Source: Gallispira sp964526435 (GTDB lineage Bacteria; Bacillota; Clostridia; Lachnospirales; CAG-274). From it: a stretch of DNA of 13,194 nt. Position numbers and translations under genes: made by a program. The notes beneath the pieces were generated by a model. That model was not told the origin of the DNA and ran no database searches. It saw nothing but the letters and a program-made list of their open reading frames with translations. Below are positions 1 to 7,221 of this stretch, one piece after another. Positions within the stretch are counted from its first letter, which is position 1. Each line of letters opens with the position of its first letter. The stretch spans positions 1 to 13,194 of the forward strand of contig CAZGIC010000063.1 in assembly GCA_964526435.1 (NCBI GenBank), given 5' to 3'.

Positions 1-21
1 AACTTTGGGATTGAGTTTATT

Positions 22-50
22 CGTCAAGTTATTTAGTTTTCAATGTTCTA
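22..50 (-). promoter_or_regulatory. boxA-like antitermination sequence of a stable-RNA leader
   Basis: Read on the minus strand this stretch gives GAACATTGAAAACTAAATAA, close to the boxA sequence (TGTTCTTTGAAAACT type) that precedes 16S or 23S rRNA in Firmicutes and recruits the NusB/S10 antitermination complex. It lies about 75 bases downstream of the last of four tandem promoters that point the same way, as expected of an rRNA operon leader. A TTGACG follows at 22-27, but its -10 would fall at the window edge and the visible bases do not fit, so I do not call a fifth promoter. The rRNA gene itself is not in the window, so this is inference from context. Confidence 0.55.
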
Positions 51-130
51 ATTTACGCAATTAATCAAAACCATTATTTACTCTGATTTCAATTAATTTC
101 ATCTTTTGCCATCACTGTGACAGCTTATTC

Positions 131-159
131 ATTGTATCACAGTTTCAAGCTTTTGTCAA
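131..159 (-). promoter_or_regulatory. Sigma-A promoter P4 of leftward stable-RNA array
   Basis: Minus-strand TTGACA (154-159), 17-base spacer, TACAAT (131-136), with a TG extended -10 (TGTGATACAAT). An A-rich tract, AAAAAAGTTC, lies directly upstream and resembles an UP element. It is the most downstream of four promoters of the same layout and is closest to the boxA-like leader. Confidence 0.7.
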
Positions 160-226
160 GAACTTTTTTAACTTTTTCAAAGTTTTTTATTCTTAACTTT
201 TGCAACTTTTCAGTCACAACTCATTC

Positions 227-255
227 AGTATATCATAACTTTTAACATTCGTCAA
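227..255 (-). promoter_or_regulatory. Sigma-A promoter P3 of leftward stable-RNA array
   Basis: Minus-strand TTGACG (250-255), 17-base spacer, TATACT (227-232), with TG extended -10 (TATGATATACT). The upstream sequence TTGAAAAAATGTAAAAAAGT is nearly pure A-tract, typical of rRNA promoters with UP elements. It lies about 96 bases upstream of P4. Confidence 0.7.
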
Positions 256-325
256 GAACTTTTTTACATTTTTTCAACTTTTTCAAGTTCTTGTTTTCGC
301 TGTTTTCTTTGGCTACAGCCTGCTT

Positions 326-354
326 ATTTTAACACAACTTTTACCATTTGTCAA
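326..354 (-). promoter_or_regulatory. Sigma-A promoter P2 of leftward stable-RNA array
   Basis: Minus-strand TTGACA (349-354), 17-base spacer, TAAAAT (326-331), with TG three bases before the -10. It is preceded by an A-rich tract like those of P1 and P3 and lies about 99 bases upstream of P3. Confidence 0.65.
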
Positions 355-477
355 CAGCTTTTTACATTTTTTCAATCTTTTTTCAAGACTGACATAATTC
401 AGATTAAACAACATATATTATATGTCATAATCTTCTTTTTTATTCGCTTTTTGCTCATCAGCTCAGCGACAAATAAT

Positions 478-506
478 AGTTTATCATAAGTTTACATCAT
501 TGTCAA
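478..506 (-). promoter_or_regulatory. Sigma-A promoter P1 of leftward stable-RNA array
   Basis: Minus-strand TTGACA (501-506), 17-base spacer, TAAACT (478-483), with extended -10 TATGATAAACT. It is the most upstream promoter of the array. Its A-rich upstream tract runs into the stop codon of the PHP gene, which ends at 515. No terminator is visible between that gene and this promoter. Confidence 0.65.
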
Positions 507-514
507 GAACTTTT

Positions 515-1258
515 TTACAAATTTAAACATTTTTCTTTTTTATACTTAATAAACCGCTCAAATTCCTCTGTACTGCTATTAATTACAAGCTCTTCCGGAA
601 ATTCCGCCATTTTCAATACATTCTCACATCTTTCAAAGTTTCCTATATAAGTATGATAGTGTGCATCACTTCCAAGAATAACAGGCATTCCCTGCAATTT
701 ACATTCCTTCAACATATCAGCAACAATTATCTCTCCCCCTGCCCTTCCATTTCCCGGATCAAAAGAAGAGTTGTTAATTTCAAGAAGAGTTTGGGTATCT
801 CTTGCTGCAGTAACAACTTTTTTTACATTTATAGGATACCTGGGATCACCCGGGTGCCCAATTATATTCACAAAAGGATTTTTCATAGTATTAATCAAAG
901 CAGCCGTATTTTCTTCCTCATTTCCCGGATCAATACAGGGTAAATGAAGACTGGCTATAGCTATATCAAAGCTTTTCATTATTTTCTTTCTTATTGATTT
1001 GTCAAGCTTTCCTTCATAATCCATTATATTAAACTCAATTCCCTTAAATATCCTTACCCCTTCAATATATTCCGGTACCACTTTAAGGTTAAGAAAGTGC
1101 AAAGTTCCGCATGAGCCGGGCATACCGGGAGCATGATCAGTCATTCCCAGATATTCAATTCCAACAGAAGCTGCATAGTGTGCATTTTCCGTAATTGTAC
1201 TGTAAGCATGACCGCTTGCTATTGTATGCGTATGCATATCTATTTTATATTTTGACAT
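515..1258 (-). CDS. PHP-domain metal-dependent phosphatase/hydrolase (YcdX-like)
   Basis: A 247-residue cytoplasmic protein of the PHP (polymerase and histidinol phosphatase) family, closest in layout to YcdX-type phosphatases with a three-metal site. Numbering from the ATG at 1258, the metal ligands are all visible: HTHT (H9, H11), H17, TDHAP (D41-H42), GIEFN (E75), SLH (H105), GHPGDP (H135) and GSDAH (D198, H200). A longer reading from a TTG at 1276 is possible, but the ATG is preferred because a GAAAGG ribosome-binding sequence lies about 10 bases before it. The substrate is unknown; family members hydrolyse small phosphoesters. The gene stands alone, diverges from the small plus-strand gene at 1352, and its 3' end abuts the leftward stable-RNA promoters. 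The family is certain; a histidinol-phosphatase role is less likely because no his genes are near. Confidence 0.9.
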   Translation of the reverse strand: MSKYKIDMHTHTIASGHAYSTITENAHYAASVGIEYLGMTDHAPGMPGSCGTLHFLNLKVVPEYIEGVRIFKGIEFNIMDYEGKLDKSIRKKIMKSFDIAIASLHLPCIDPGNEEENTAALINTMKNPFVNIIGHPGDPRYPINVKKVVTAARDTQTLLEINNSSFDPGNGRAGGEIIVADMLKECKLQGMPVILGSDAHYHTYIGNFERCENVLKMAEFPEELVINSSTEEFERFIKYKKEKCLNL

Positions 1259-1287
1259 TTTATCACAGCCTTTCAACTAATTGCTAG

Positions 1288-1316
1288 TATACAAATCACA
1301 ATAAATGTTTTATAAT
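1288..1316 (+). promoter_or_regulatory. Probable promoter of the small zinc-ribbon gene
   Basis: TATAAT at 1311-1316 is a perfect -10; TATACA at 1288-1293, 17 bases upstream, matches the -35 consensus at four of six positions. It lies 35 bases ahead of a plus-strand start codon. A minus-strand TATACT at 1286-1291 overlaps the -35 and could serve the divergent PHP gene, so the two promoters would compete for one site. Confidence 0.5.
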
Positions 1317-1351
1317 TAGATTAATAATTCTCAGTCAAAGGAGGTCAGTAT

Positions 1352-1588
1352 ATGAAAACATACAAGATTGAAACCATTGTGGCAAAGAAATTATCAGGCA
1401 TCAAATGTAATTGCTGTGGAAAGGATATAACAACAGACAAATTCGGATACACCTCCGATTACCTGTCTGTTGAAAAACGATGGGGTTATGGCAGTACATT
1501 TGACAACGAAGTCCACAGCTTTGATATTTGTGAGAATTGTTACAAAAAAATTATAAAGGGGTTCAAAATCCCCATAGATATTGATTAA
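1352..1588 (+). CDS. Small zinc-ribbon protein of unknown function
   Basis: A 78-residue protein with two CxxC knuckles: C19-x-x-C22 (within KCNCCGKDI) and C60-x-x-C63 (DICENCYKKII), about 38 residues apart, so a single zinc ribbon enclosing an aromatic stretch (KRWGYGSTFDNE). There is no signal peptide or membrane segment. The AAAGGAGG ribosome-binding sequence 8 bases before the ATG, together with the promoter above, shows it is a real gene. It is the only supported plus-strand gene in the window. Its TAA (1586-1588) overlaps the stop of the convergent comF gene, the two sharing the palindromic TTAA at 1585-1588. I recognise the general look of a recurrent small clostridial zinc-ribbon protein but cannot assign a function; a regulatory or adaptor role is only a guess. 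Confidence 0.8.
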   Translation: MKTYKIETIVAKKLSGIKCNCCGKDITTDKFGYTSDYLSVEKRWGYGSTFDNEVHSFDICENCYKKIIKGFKIPIDID

Positions 1589-2316
1589 TCTTCGCTCCTG
1601 CAGCTTAAAGCAAAAAACTCAACTCCTGAAGCCTTATTCTTTTTAAGTGTTTTGCTGCATTCATTTACTGTAGAGCCTGTAGTAAAAATATCATCTATTA
1701 TTAAAATATTTTTATTTTCAACAGACACATTTTCCTTTATTGAAAAAGCACCCTTTATATTTTTCAGTCTTTCTTTCCTGTCAAGACTGTTCTGAGGTTT
1801 TGTGTTTATACAACGAATAAGCAAATTCTTATACTCAACACCCAAAGCCTCAGCAACAGCCTTTGCAAGTATTTCAGACTGATTGTATCCCCTGCCCCTG
1901 TATCTTTTAGGGTGCAGGGGTACAGCTGTAACATAATCAAATTTTGCATCAATGTTATTCACTGCATAATCAGCCATAATTTTGCCTAAGAACTCACCAT
2001 ATCTGAACATACCCTTGTATTTAAACTCTCTTATTGCATTACGCACAGCTTCCTTGTATTCAAACACAGAATACCCCTTGTCAAAATACATTTTCTCACT
2101 GTTGCATATTCTGCAATTGCCTCTGTGATATATAATTCTTCCGCATATTTCACATTTTCTGTAATCTTTTATTTCAAAATGGCATCTGCAGTCATCACAA
2201 ACCCATTTATTTTCTCCGGCTCTCAGAATTTTATCACAGCCAATGCAGTGATCAGGATATATTACAGTAAGAATATCATCAATTATCTGTTTCAGCATCT
2301 GTTTCAGTATTTTCAT
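1585..2316 (-). CDS. comF: ComF-family phosphoribosyltransferase-like protein
   Basis: A 243-residue ComF/GntX-family protein. The N-terminal third carries zinc-binding cysteines (C24, C27, C40, C43, C45, then C55, C58, C68, C71). The C-terminal part is a type I phosphoribosyltransferase fold with the PRPP loop ILIIDDIFTTGST at about 204-216 and the family block HPKRYRGRGYNQSE at 135-148. In Bacillus, ComF takes part in DNA uptake during transformation; in clostridia its role is less clear. I place the start at the ATG at 2316, 9 bases after AGGGG, giving a normal family length. A longer open frame reaching 2454 would run deep into ftsH and adds unrelated lysine-rich sequence. It overlaps the ftsH 3' end by about 38 bases, so the two are probably co-transcribed and coupled. 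No terminator is visible after it. Confidence 0.88.
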   Translation of the reverse strand: MKILKQMLKQIIDDILTVIYPDHCIGCDKILRAGENKWVCDDCRCHFEIKDYRKCEICGRIIYHRGNCRICNSEKMYFDKGYSVFEYKEAVRNAIREFKYKGMFRYGEFLGKIMADYAVNNIDAKFDYVTAVPLHPKRYRGRGYNQSEILAKAVAEALGVEYKNLLIRCINTKPQNSLDRKERLKNIKGAFSIKENVSVENKNILIIDDIFTTGSTVNECSKTLKKNKASGVEFFALSCRSED

Positions 2317-4201
2317 CAGTGTTTTCCCCTGAATTGTACTTTCTGAAAATTTCCATAAATTCCTCACCTGAAATATTTTCTCTTTCATAAAGGAACATTG
2401 CAATTTCTTCAAGAGCTTCTTTATTTTCACTGAGCATTCTTCTTGCTTCATCATGACAAGCCTTTATAACAGCCAGAACTTCAGCATCAAGTTCAGCAAT
2501 TGTTTTTTCACCAACAATAGCTACTTTATCCCCTGAAAGATATTGATTCTGAACACTTTCAAGTGCCATCATATCGAATTTGTCACTCATACCATAAAGG
2601 CTAATCATATTTCTTGCAAGCCTTGTAGCCATTTCAATATCGTTGCTTGCACCTGTCGTCACTGAACCAAACTCAATTTCCTCAGCACTTCTTCCTGCAA
2701 GATACACTACTATTTTTGCAATTATTTCTTCCTTACTCATAAGGTAACGTTCTTCTTCCGGCATCTGCATAGTATAGCCAAGAGAGCCCATAGTTCTCGG
2801 TACAATTGTAATCTTCTGCACAGGCTGAGCATTTTTCTGCAATGCAGCAGCCAGAGCATGTCCCACTTCATGGAAAGCAACAATTTTCTTTTCCTTTTCT
2901 GACATAATCCTGTCTTTCTTTTCTTTACCTGCAATTACAACTTCAACAGACTCCATAAGATCCTCCTGAAGTATTTCATTTCTGCCCATTCTAACAGCAC
3001 GCAAAGCAGCCTCATTTACAATATTAGCAAGGTCAGCACCACTTGCTCCGCTTGTTGCAAGGGCAATCTTTTTAAGGTCAATATCAGGACCCTGTTTTAC
3101 ATTTTTAATGTGTACTTGCAATACGGCAATTCGACCGTTCAGGTCAGGATTTTCTACAATAATTCTTCTGTCAAATCTACCTGGTCTCAACAGAGCCTTA
3201 TCAAGTACTTCCGGTCTGTTTGTTGCTCCTAAAATAACAACACCCTTAGAAGAATCAAAACCGTCCATTTCGGAAAGGAGCTGATTAAGGGTCTGATCAT
3301 TTGTACCAAAACGGCTGTCTCTCTTCTGACCCACAGCATCAAGCTCATCAATAAAGACTATACATGGAGCATTTTCCTGAGCAGTTTTAAAAAGCTCACG
3401 CACTCTTGATGCACCTACACCTACGAACATTTCTTCAAAATCTGAACCTGAAAGGCTCATAAAAGTAACATTTGCCTCACCTGCAACAGCTCTTGCAAGA
3501 AGAGTTTTACCTGTACCGGGAGGTCCAACAAGCAAAGCACCTTTAGGCTGTTTTGCACCAATCCTTCTGTACTTTTCAGGATTGTGAAGAAAATCAATAA
3601 TTTCACTTAAAGATTCCTTTGCCTCGTCCTGTCCCGCAACATCTTCAAATGTAACGCCTGTTCCCTTTTCAACATATATTTTGGCATTTGATTTTCCCAT
3701 TCCGCCTGTACCCATTTTGCCCACAGCAAAACGCATAATCAATGTAAATCCCAGATACATAATAAGCAGCGGTAAAATCCAGCTTGTAAAGAAAGAAATA
3801 ATAGGAGAATTATACTGAATAGGTGAATAAAAATCAACATCATGTTCAATCAGCAGCGGCACAAGCTCACTATAGCTTACATTTCCCACATAAAATACAT
3901 CATTTGCAACCATCTTGTATTTATCATCAAGCAGGTCATAATAAGGATAAACTACAAGTCTGTCTGATCTGAACTCGACCTTTTCAACCTTATCTTCCTC
4001 AACCCAGTCGAGAAATTCGCTGTAATTTATCTCACTCTGAGTCCTCAAAGCCATAGACGTCATTAAAAGATTGAACAAAAAAGTCAATCCCAAAGAAATT
4101 ATAAGTATTCTCAAAAATATCTTTGAATCAGAACTGCCTTTTCCACGGTTACCGTTTGCTTTATTGTTTTCATTGTTATTATTAAGGCTATTGTCTTCCA
4201 T
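2279..4201 (-). CDS. ftsH: ATP-dependent zinc metalloprotease FtsH
   Basis: A 640-residue membrane-anchored AAA+ protease that unfolds and degrades membrane and short-lived cytosolic proteins. Order: an Asn-rich cytoplasmic tail (1-27), first membrane helix (about 28-51), extracytoplasmic domain (52-133), second helix (about 134-158), AAA+ module with Walker A GPPGTGKT (226-233), Walker B IVFIDE (281-286) and arginine-finger region RPGRFDRR (339-346), then the M41 peptidase with HEVGH (444-448) and third zinc ligand D521 in GASNDIEMAT. HEVGH replaces the usual HEAGH, keeping both histidines and the glutamate. All catalytic elements are present and the length is typical. GGAGG precedes the ATG. 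A promoter with a 5' UTR hairpin lies upstream, and comF overlaps its 3' end. Confidence 0.97.
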   Translation of the reverse strand: MEDNSLNNNNENNKANGNRGKGSSDSKIFLRILIISLGLTFLFNLLMTSMALRTQSEINYSEFLDWVEEDKVEKVEFRSDRLVVYPYYDLLDDKYKMVANDVFYVGNVSYSELVPLLIEHDVDFYSPIQYNSPIISFFTSWILPLLIMYLGFTLIMRFAVGKMGTGGMGKSNAKIYVEKGTGVTFEDVAGQDEAKESLSEIIDFLHNPEKYRRIGAKQPKGALLVGPPGTGKTLLARAVAGEANVTFMSLSGSDFEEMFVGVGASRVRELFKTAQENAPCIVFIDELDAVGQKRDSRFGTNDQTLNQLLSEMDGFDSSKGVVILGATNRPEVLDKALLRPGRFDRRIIVENPDLNGRIAVLQVHIKNVKQGPDIDLKKIALATSGASGADLANIVNEAALRAVRMGRNEILQEDLMESVEVVIAGKEKKDRIMSEKEKKIVAFHEVGHALAAALQKNAQPVQKITIVPRTMGSLGYTMQMPEEERYLMSKEEIIAKIVVYLAGRSAEEIEFGSVTTGASNDIEMATRLARNMISLYGMSDKFDMMALESVQNQYLSGDKVAIVGEKTIAELDAEVLAVIKACHDEARRMLSENKEALEEIAMFLYERENISGEEFMEIFRKYNSGENTDENTETDAETDN

Positions 4202-4229
4202 ACACTGTCCTCCAATTTTATATACTTAC

Positions 4230-4265
4230 GGCAGCCTGTTGCAGTATATAATCAATTTGGCTGCC
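4230..4265 (-). promoter_or_regulatory. Inverted repeat in the ftsH 5' untranslated region
   Basis: GGCAGCC (4230-4236) and GGCTGCC (4259-4265) form a perfect 7-bp stem around a 22-base AT-rich loop, about 30 bases before the ftsH start. It is the only GC-rich sequence in this AT-rich gap. On the minus strand no T-run follows, so it is not a classic terminator for spoIID; on the plus strand T5 follows, but no plus-strand gene lies upstream. It could be an mRNA stability stem or a protein-binding site. Confidence 0.4.
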
Positions 4266-4297
4266 TTTTTAATTATATTAATTTTTATATATTCCAT

Positions 4298-4327
4298 TTT
4301 ATAACAATAACCGCTAATTTACAACAA
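4298..4327 (-). promoter_or_regulatory. Candidate ftsH promoter
   Basis: Minus-strand TTGTTG (4322-4327), 18-base spacer, TATAAA (4298-4303), placing the start of transcription near 4291 with a leader of about 90 bases that contains the GGCAGCC/GGCTGCC stem. The -35 is weak. Confidence 0.4.
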
Positions 4328-4341
4328 TAAAAAACACCATT

Positions 4342-5211
4342 TTATAAATTCTTAATATTTGTTCCCGTATAATAATGTGCAAGTATAGTTCTGTAATCAG
4401 CTCCATTATTAGCCATAAAACAGGCACCATACTGGCTCATTCCCACACCGTGACCATATCCTTTTGTACTGAAAGTTATGTTTTCACCTTCATCAATAAT
4501 ATCAAAACTTGTAGACCTTAAACCCATTATCTGTCTTATTCTGTCACCGCTGTATACCTTGCCTCCTATATTTACGCTTTTAACATAGCCTGCACTTGTT
4601 TTTTCCGTAACAGCAAAATCAGTACTTCCAAATATACTGCTAAACTGTTTTTTTGTCACCGTCACACTGTCGCTGTAGTAAGGAGAAAGCTCATCTCCCT
4701 CAGATTTGACGCTTTTTAAATATGGCAGATCCTGTGTCCACACATTCTGACACTCCTCCGTATAACCGTTTGTAGTAGAGCAAAAAGCAGCCAATATAGG
4801 CTCATTATTATATTCAAGAATTTCCCCTGCAGTGGCATAAACATTATTTTTTATTTTTGTATAATACTCATCAAAATTATCGCCCCACATTTCTTTCATT
4901 TTTTCAACAGAAACATAAGCCTGTGCAATATCTTCGTATTTTACGTCAGGATTTGACTTAAGCTGTCTTACAGCATATGTCCTTGCCGCAACAGCCTGTG
5001 CTTTTAATGCCTCATGAGGAAAATTCACAGGCATTTCACCTGCCACCACACCAATAACATAGTCCTCAAGTTCCTTATCTAAATTAACATTAATTTTTTC
5101 TGTAGCTGTTTCTTCAATTATACTGCATACAGGCATAACCTGTCCTTCACTTACAGCTATGGGTATAAAAATCACAGTAATAAACACACTTGCAAAAATA
5201 AGTTTTTTCAA
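4342..5211 (-). CDS. spoIID: Stage II sporulation protein D, peptidoglycan lytic transglycosylase
   Basis: A 289-residue exported SpoIID-family protein. In the family, SpoIID cleaves glycan strands in the engulfment complex (with SpoIIM and SpoIIP) as the mother cell engulfs the forespore. A Lys-rich N-terminus and hydrophobic segment (residues 1-21) form a signal anchor. The family blocks are present: GVVAGEMPV, with the probable catalytic E59, followed by HEALKAQAVAARTYA, and near the C-terminus GYGHGVGMSQYGA (251-263). C144 and C154 sit where clostridial SpoIID proteins often carry zinc-linked cysteines. I start at the TTG at 5211 because GGGGTGG lies a few bases before it; a longer frame to 5268 lacks such a site. 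Location just after murA matches the Bacillus murAA–spoIID order. No clear sigma-E promoter was found in the 284-base gap. Loss of function is not suggested. Confidence 0.93.
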   Translation of the reverse strand: MKKLIFASVFITVIFIPIAVSEGQVMPVCSIIEETATEKINVNLDKELEDYVIGVVAGEMPVNFPHEALKAQAVAARTYAVRQLKSNPDVKYEDIAQAYVSVEKMKEMWGDNFDEYYTKIKNNVYATAGEILEYNNEPILAAFCSTTNGYTEECQNVWTQDLPYLKSVKSEGDELSPYYSDSVTVTKKQFSSIFGSTDFAVTEKTSAGYVKSVNIGGKVYSGDRIRQIMGLRSTSFDIIDEGENITFSTKGYGHGVGMSQYGACFMANNGADYRTILAHYYTGTNIKNL

Positions 5212-5299
5212 ATTACCACCCCTGGTACAATTTATATAAATTTTAATTTGTAAACAAGTGAGAAACAAAGAGTTAAAATCATTTATAAAAACACCTTTT

Positions 5300-5433
5300 T
5301 GTGTAATTATTTCTCAAACTTTCCTTCTGTCCTTTGTATGTGTAATTATTAATCACCCCTGAGCCGAATATCTGCCAAAGGCATAAGTTTTCCTTTTTTT
5401 AAGGAGGGTATCGTCTGTGCCATCGAAGTTTTT
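5300..5433. other. Gene-free part of the murA–spoIID gap with small repeats
   Basis: No gene. A 12-base direct repeat TGTGTAATTATT occurs at 5300-5311 and 5339-5350. At 5352-5433 is a denser segment that on the minus strand contains CCTTAAAAAAAGG and TGCCTTTGGCA, two short hairpins, directly followed by the heptamer array. The more GC-rich composition suggests an inserted, decayed repeat element rather than native spacer. Its origin is not recognised. Confidence 0.35.
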
Positions 5434-5511
5434 CCTCGCTCCTAATTCCTAACTCCTCACCCTCACCCCCACTCCTAACTCCTCACTCCCCACTCCTAAC
5501 TCCTCACTCTC
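5434..5511 (-). repeat. Heptanucleotide repeat array (KAGGAGT) overlapping the murA 3' end
   Basis: On the minus strand the sequence is a run of 7-base units: GAGGAGT, TAGGAGT, GGGGAGT, GAGGAGT, TAGGAGT, then less regular GGGGGTGAGGGT, GAGGAGT, TAGGAAT, TAGGAGC, GAGGAAA. Consensus (G/T)AGGAGT. The array starts inside murA: its final codons AGG AGT TAG are repeat units, so the stop codon of murA comes from a TAGGAGT unit. The units degrade with distance from murA. Confidence 0.8.
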
Positions 5512-6743
5512 TCAATCTTTCCCCCTACACCCTTAAGCTTCTTTTCAATCATCTCATAGCCCCTGTCAATATAGTGTATATGCCCTATTTCTGTTGTTCC
5601 CTCTGCGGCAAGAGCCGAAATTATAAGTGCCGCCCCGGCCCTCAGATCTGTAGCCTCAACCTCAGCACCTGCAAGTATATCAACACCTCTTACAACAGCG
5701 GTCCTTCCTTCAACTGTAATATTTGCCCCCATTTTTTTAAGTTCCCCAATATGCATAAACCGATTTTCAAACACAGTTTCGTTTACAATTCCGGTACCGC
5801 TTCCCTTAGCCATAAGGGCAGTAAACTGTGCCTGCATATCCGTAGGAAAACCCGGATAAGGCATTGTTTTAATATCTGTATTTATAACATTCCCCTCTGA
5901 TTCCACTATAACAGAATTTTCAAGCTCTTCTACACCAACCTCCATTTCCTTAAGCTTTAATATTACAGGCTTAATATGTTCTGTTATAACATTGTTTATG
6001 CTGCACTTTCCTCCTGCACCTGCCACAGCAAGCATAAATGTTCCTGCCTCTATTCTGTCAGGAATAACACTATGCTCCACTCCCCTAAGACAGTCCACTC
6101 CCTCAACCACAATAGTATCACTACCTGCTCCCGAAATTTTTGCCCCGGCCTTTATAAGAAAATCAGCCATATCAATTATCTCAGGCTCCGTGGCACAATT
6201 GCTTATTATTGTTCTGCCTTTAGCCATTACGGCAGCCAGAATTATATTTTCCGTAGCACCCACACTGGGAAAATCCAGATAAACCTCCCCACCATTAAGA
6301 TATTGTGCAGATATGTCAATTATTCCACCCTCTATAGACTGATTAGCCCCAAGAACACCAAAACCCTTAAGATGCAGATCAACAGGACGCTGACCAATGT
6401 TGCATCCCCCCGGCATAAACATAGACACCTTTCCAAATCTGCCCAGTAAAGCACCCACTAATAAAAAAGAGGCTCTTATATCCTTTACCTTATCACTGGG
6501 TGCCTTATTTTCAATATTACTGCAATTTATTTTAATACTGTCATCAAACTCAACTTCAGCTCCATAATACTTAAGAAGTTCTATCATTGTATAAACGTCA
6601 CTTAATTTTGGAACATTATTTATAACACAGCTATCGGGAATAAGAAGAGTAGCCGCCAGTATTGGCAGAACTGAATTTTTTGACCCTGATATATCAATAC
6701 TCCCCTTTAATTTATTTCCGCCTGTCACAATAAATTTTTCCAT
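5496..6743 (-). CDS. murA: UDP-N-acetylglucosamine 1-carboxyvinyltransferase (MurA)
   Basis: A 415-residue cytoplasmic enzyme for the first committed step of peptidoglycan synthesis: transfer of enolpyruvate from PEP to UDP-GlcNAc. Key residues are in place: K22-N23 in SGSKNS, R90 in DIRAS, the catalytic cysteine C114 in PGGCNIGQRP (fosfomycin target, so sensitivity is expected at this site), R119, and D302 in GFPTDMQAQF. Length is normal. GGAGG lies 7 bases before the ATG. Only the last two or three residues (VRS) and the stop are odd, because they are encoded by the heptamer array; the family normally ends at about IERV. A second MurA paralogue may exist elsewhere, as in Bacillus. It precedes spoIID on the same strand. 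Confidence 0.97.
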   Translation of the reverse strand: MEKFIVTGGNKLKGSIDISGSKNSVLPILAATLLIPDSCVINNVPKLSDVYTMIELLKYYGAEVEFDDSIKINCSNIENKAPSDKVKDIRASFLLVGALLGRFGKVSMFMPGGCNIGQRPVDLHLKGFGVLGANQSIEGGIIDISAQYLNGGEVYLDFPSVGATENIILAAVMAKGRTIISNCATEPEIIDMADFLIKAGAKISGAGSDTIVVEGVDCLRGVEHSVIPDRIEAGTFMLAVAGAGGKCSINNVITEHIKPVILKLKEMEVGVEELENSVIVESEGNVINTDIKTMPYPGFPTDMQAQFTALMAKGSGTGIVNETVFENRFMHIGELKKMGANITVEGRTAVVRGVDILAGAEVEATDLRAGAALIISALAAEGTTEIGHIHYIDRGYEMIEKKLKGVGGKIERVRS

Positions 6744-6878
6744 TATCTAACCTCCGGGACCATATTTTTTAATTTATATAAAACCTCATTTATATCACAT
6801 TAAATATATTGCCCTGTAAAGCTTAAAGTAAATCTTGAAATTAAAGCCAAATAAAAAAATATTTAAATTTTTCCATAA

Positions 6879-6917
6879 AAAAATATGCCCCGCCTTTTAT
6901 TGGCACAGCATATTTTT
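6879..6917 (-). terminator. Rho-independent terminator upstream of murA
   Basis: AAAAATATGC (6879-6888) pairs perfectly with GCATATTTTT (6908-6917), with an inner GCC/GGC pair. On the minus strand the stem ends in a run of seven T. It closes the transcript that comes from the right (the small ORF at 6997-7221 and possibly the lectin gene) and insulates murA. The stem is symmetrical enough to work on both strands. Confidence 0.75.
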
Positions 6918-6996
6918 ATATTCCAATTTAACCCCCAATATAAATGCACGAATAGCTTAATATATTTTTTAAACTATAAAGTCGCAATTTATATAA

Positions 6997-7221
6997 TTAA
7001 TTCACATATATATGAAGATTATTATACTCTGTTTTTAGATATTTAACAAGGGTATCATCACTATATTGTCCATTTGGATTTGAAACTTTTATTTCATTAT
7101 TATTCAGTTCAATAACATAATCGCTTGTCCATTTTTTAACTTCTGTATCCTGTTCATTTATTACTGGATAATCCCATTTATCTTCAAGATTTAATGTAAA
7201 CTTATTATTAACAAGAATCAC
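6997..7221 (-). CDS. Small hypothetical protein, possibly a decayed gene remnant
   Basis: A 74-codon frame opening with GTG at 7221, without a recognisable ribosome-binding site. The frame stays open further upstream to a TGA, with no ATG. The product is polar and acidic, has no signal peptide and ends in YNNLHIYVN; WDYPVI and SNPNGQYSDD are its most distinctive pieces. I do not recognise it. A possible original start lies further upstream: ATG at 7340 with AGGGG before it opens a 13-codon frame (MEINNREIDLFVL) that stops at 7299. Together these suggest a small gene broken by point mutations, or a new AT-rich ORF. It sits between the lectin gene and a good terminator, which shows that some transcript ends here. 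Confidence 0.4.
   Translation of the reverse strand: MILVNNKFTLNLEDKWDYPVINEQDTEVKKWTSDYVIELNNNEIKVSNPNGQYSDDTLVKYLKTEYNNLHIYVN

Noticed and set aside
22..27. TTGACG as a fifth tandem promoter
   Set aside because: With a 17-base spacer its -10 would begin at bases that read AGTT on the minus strand and run off the window, and boxA already lies upstream of it.
154..520. The GTCAAGAACTTTTTT repeats as a CRISPR array
   Set aside because: The units are degenerate, spaced unevenly and correspond exactly to -35 regions with A-tracts of promoters on the other strand; no defined spacers.
2316..2454. N-terminal extension of ComF to 2454
   Set aside because: It lies wholly within the ftsH coding sequence, has no ribosome-binding site, and makes the protein longer than the family norm; the ATG at 2316 has AGGGG before it.
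4230..4271. GGCAGCC/GGCTGCC hairpin plus T5 as a plus-strand terminator
   Set aside because: No plus-strand gene lies upstream within several kilobases apart from the one ending at 1588, so a terminator role on that strand has nothing to end.
5976..6449. Long plus-strand open frames opposite murA
   Set aside because: They are antisense to a complete, conserved MurA and their Cys/Ser/His-rich products look like mirror translations.
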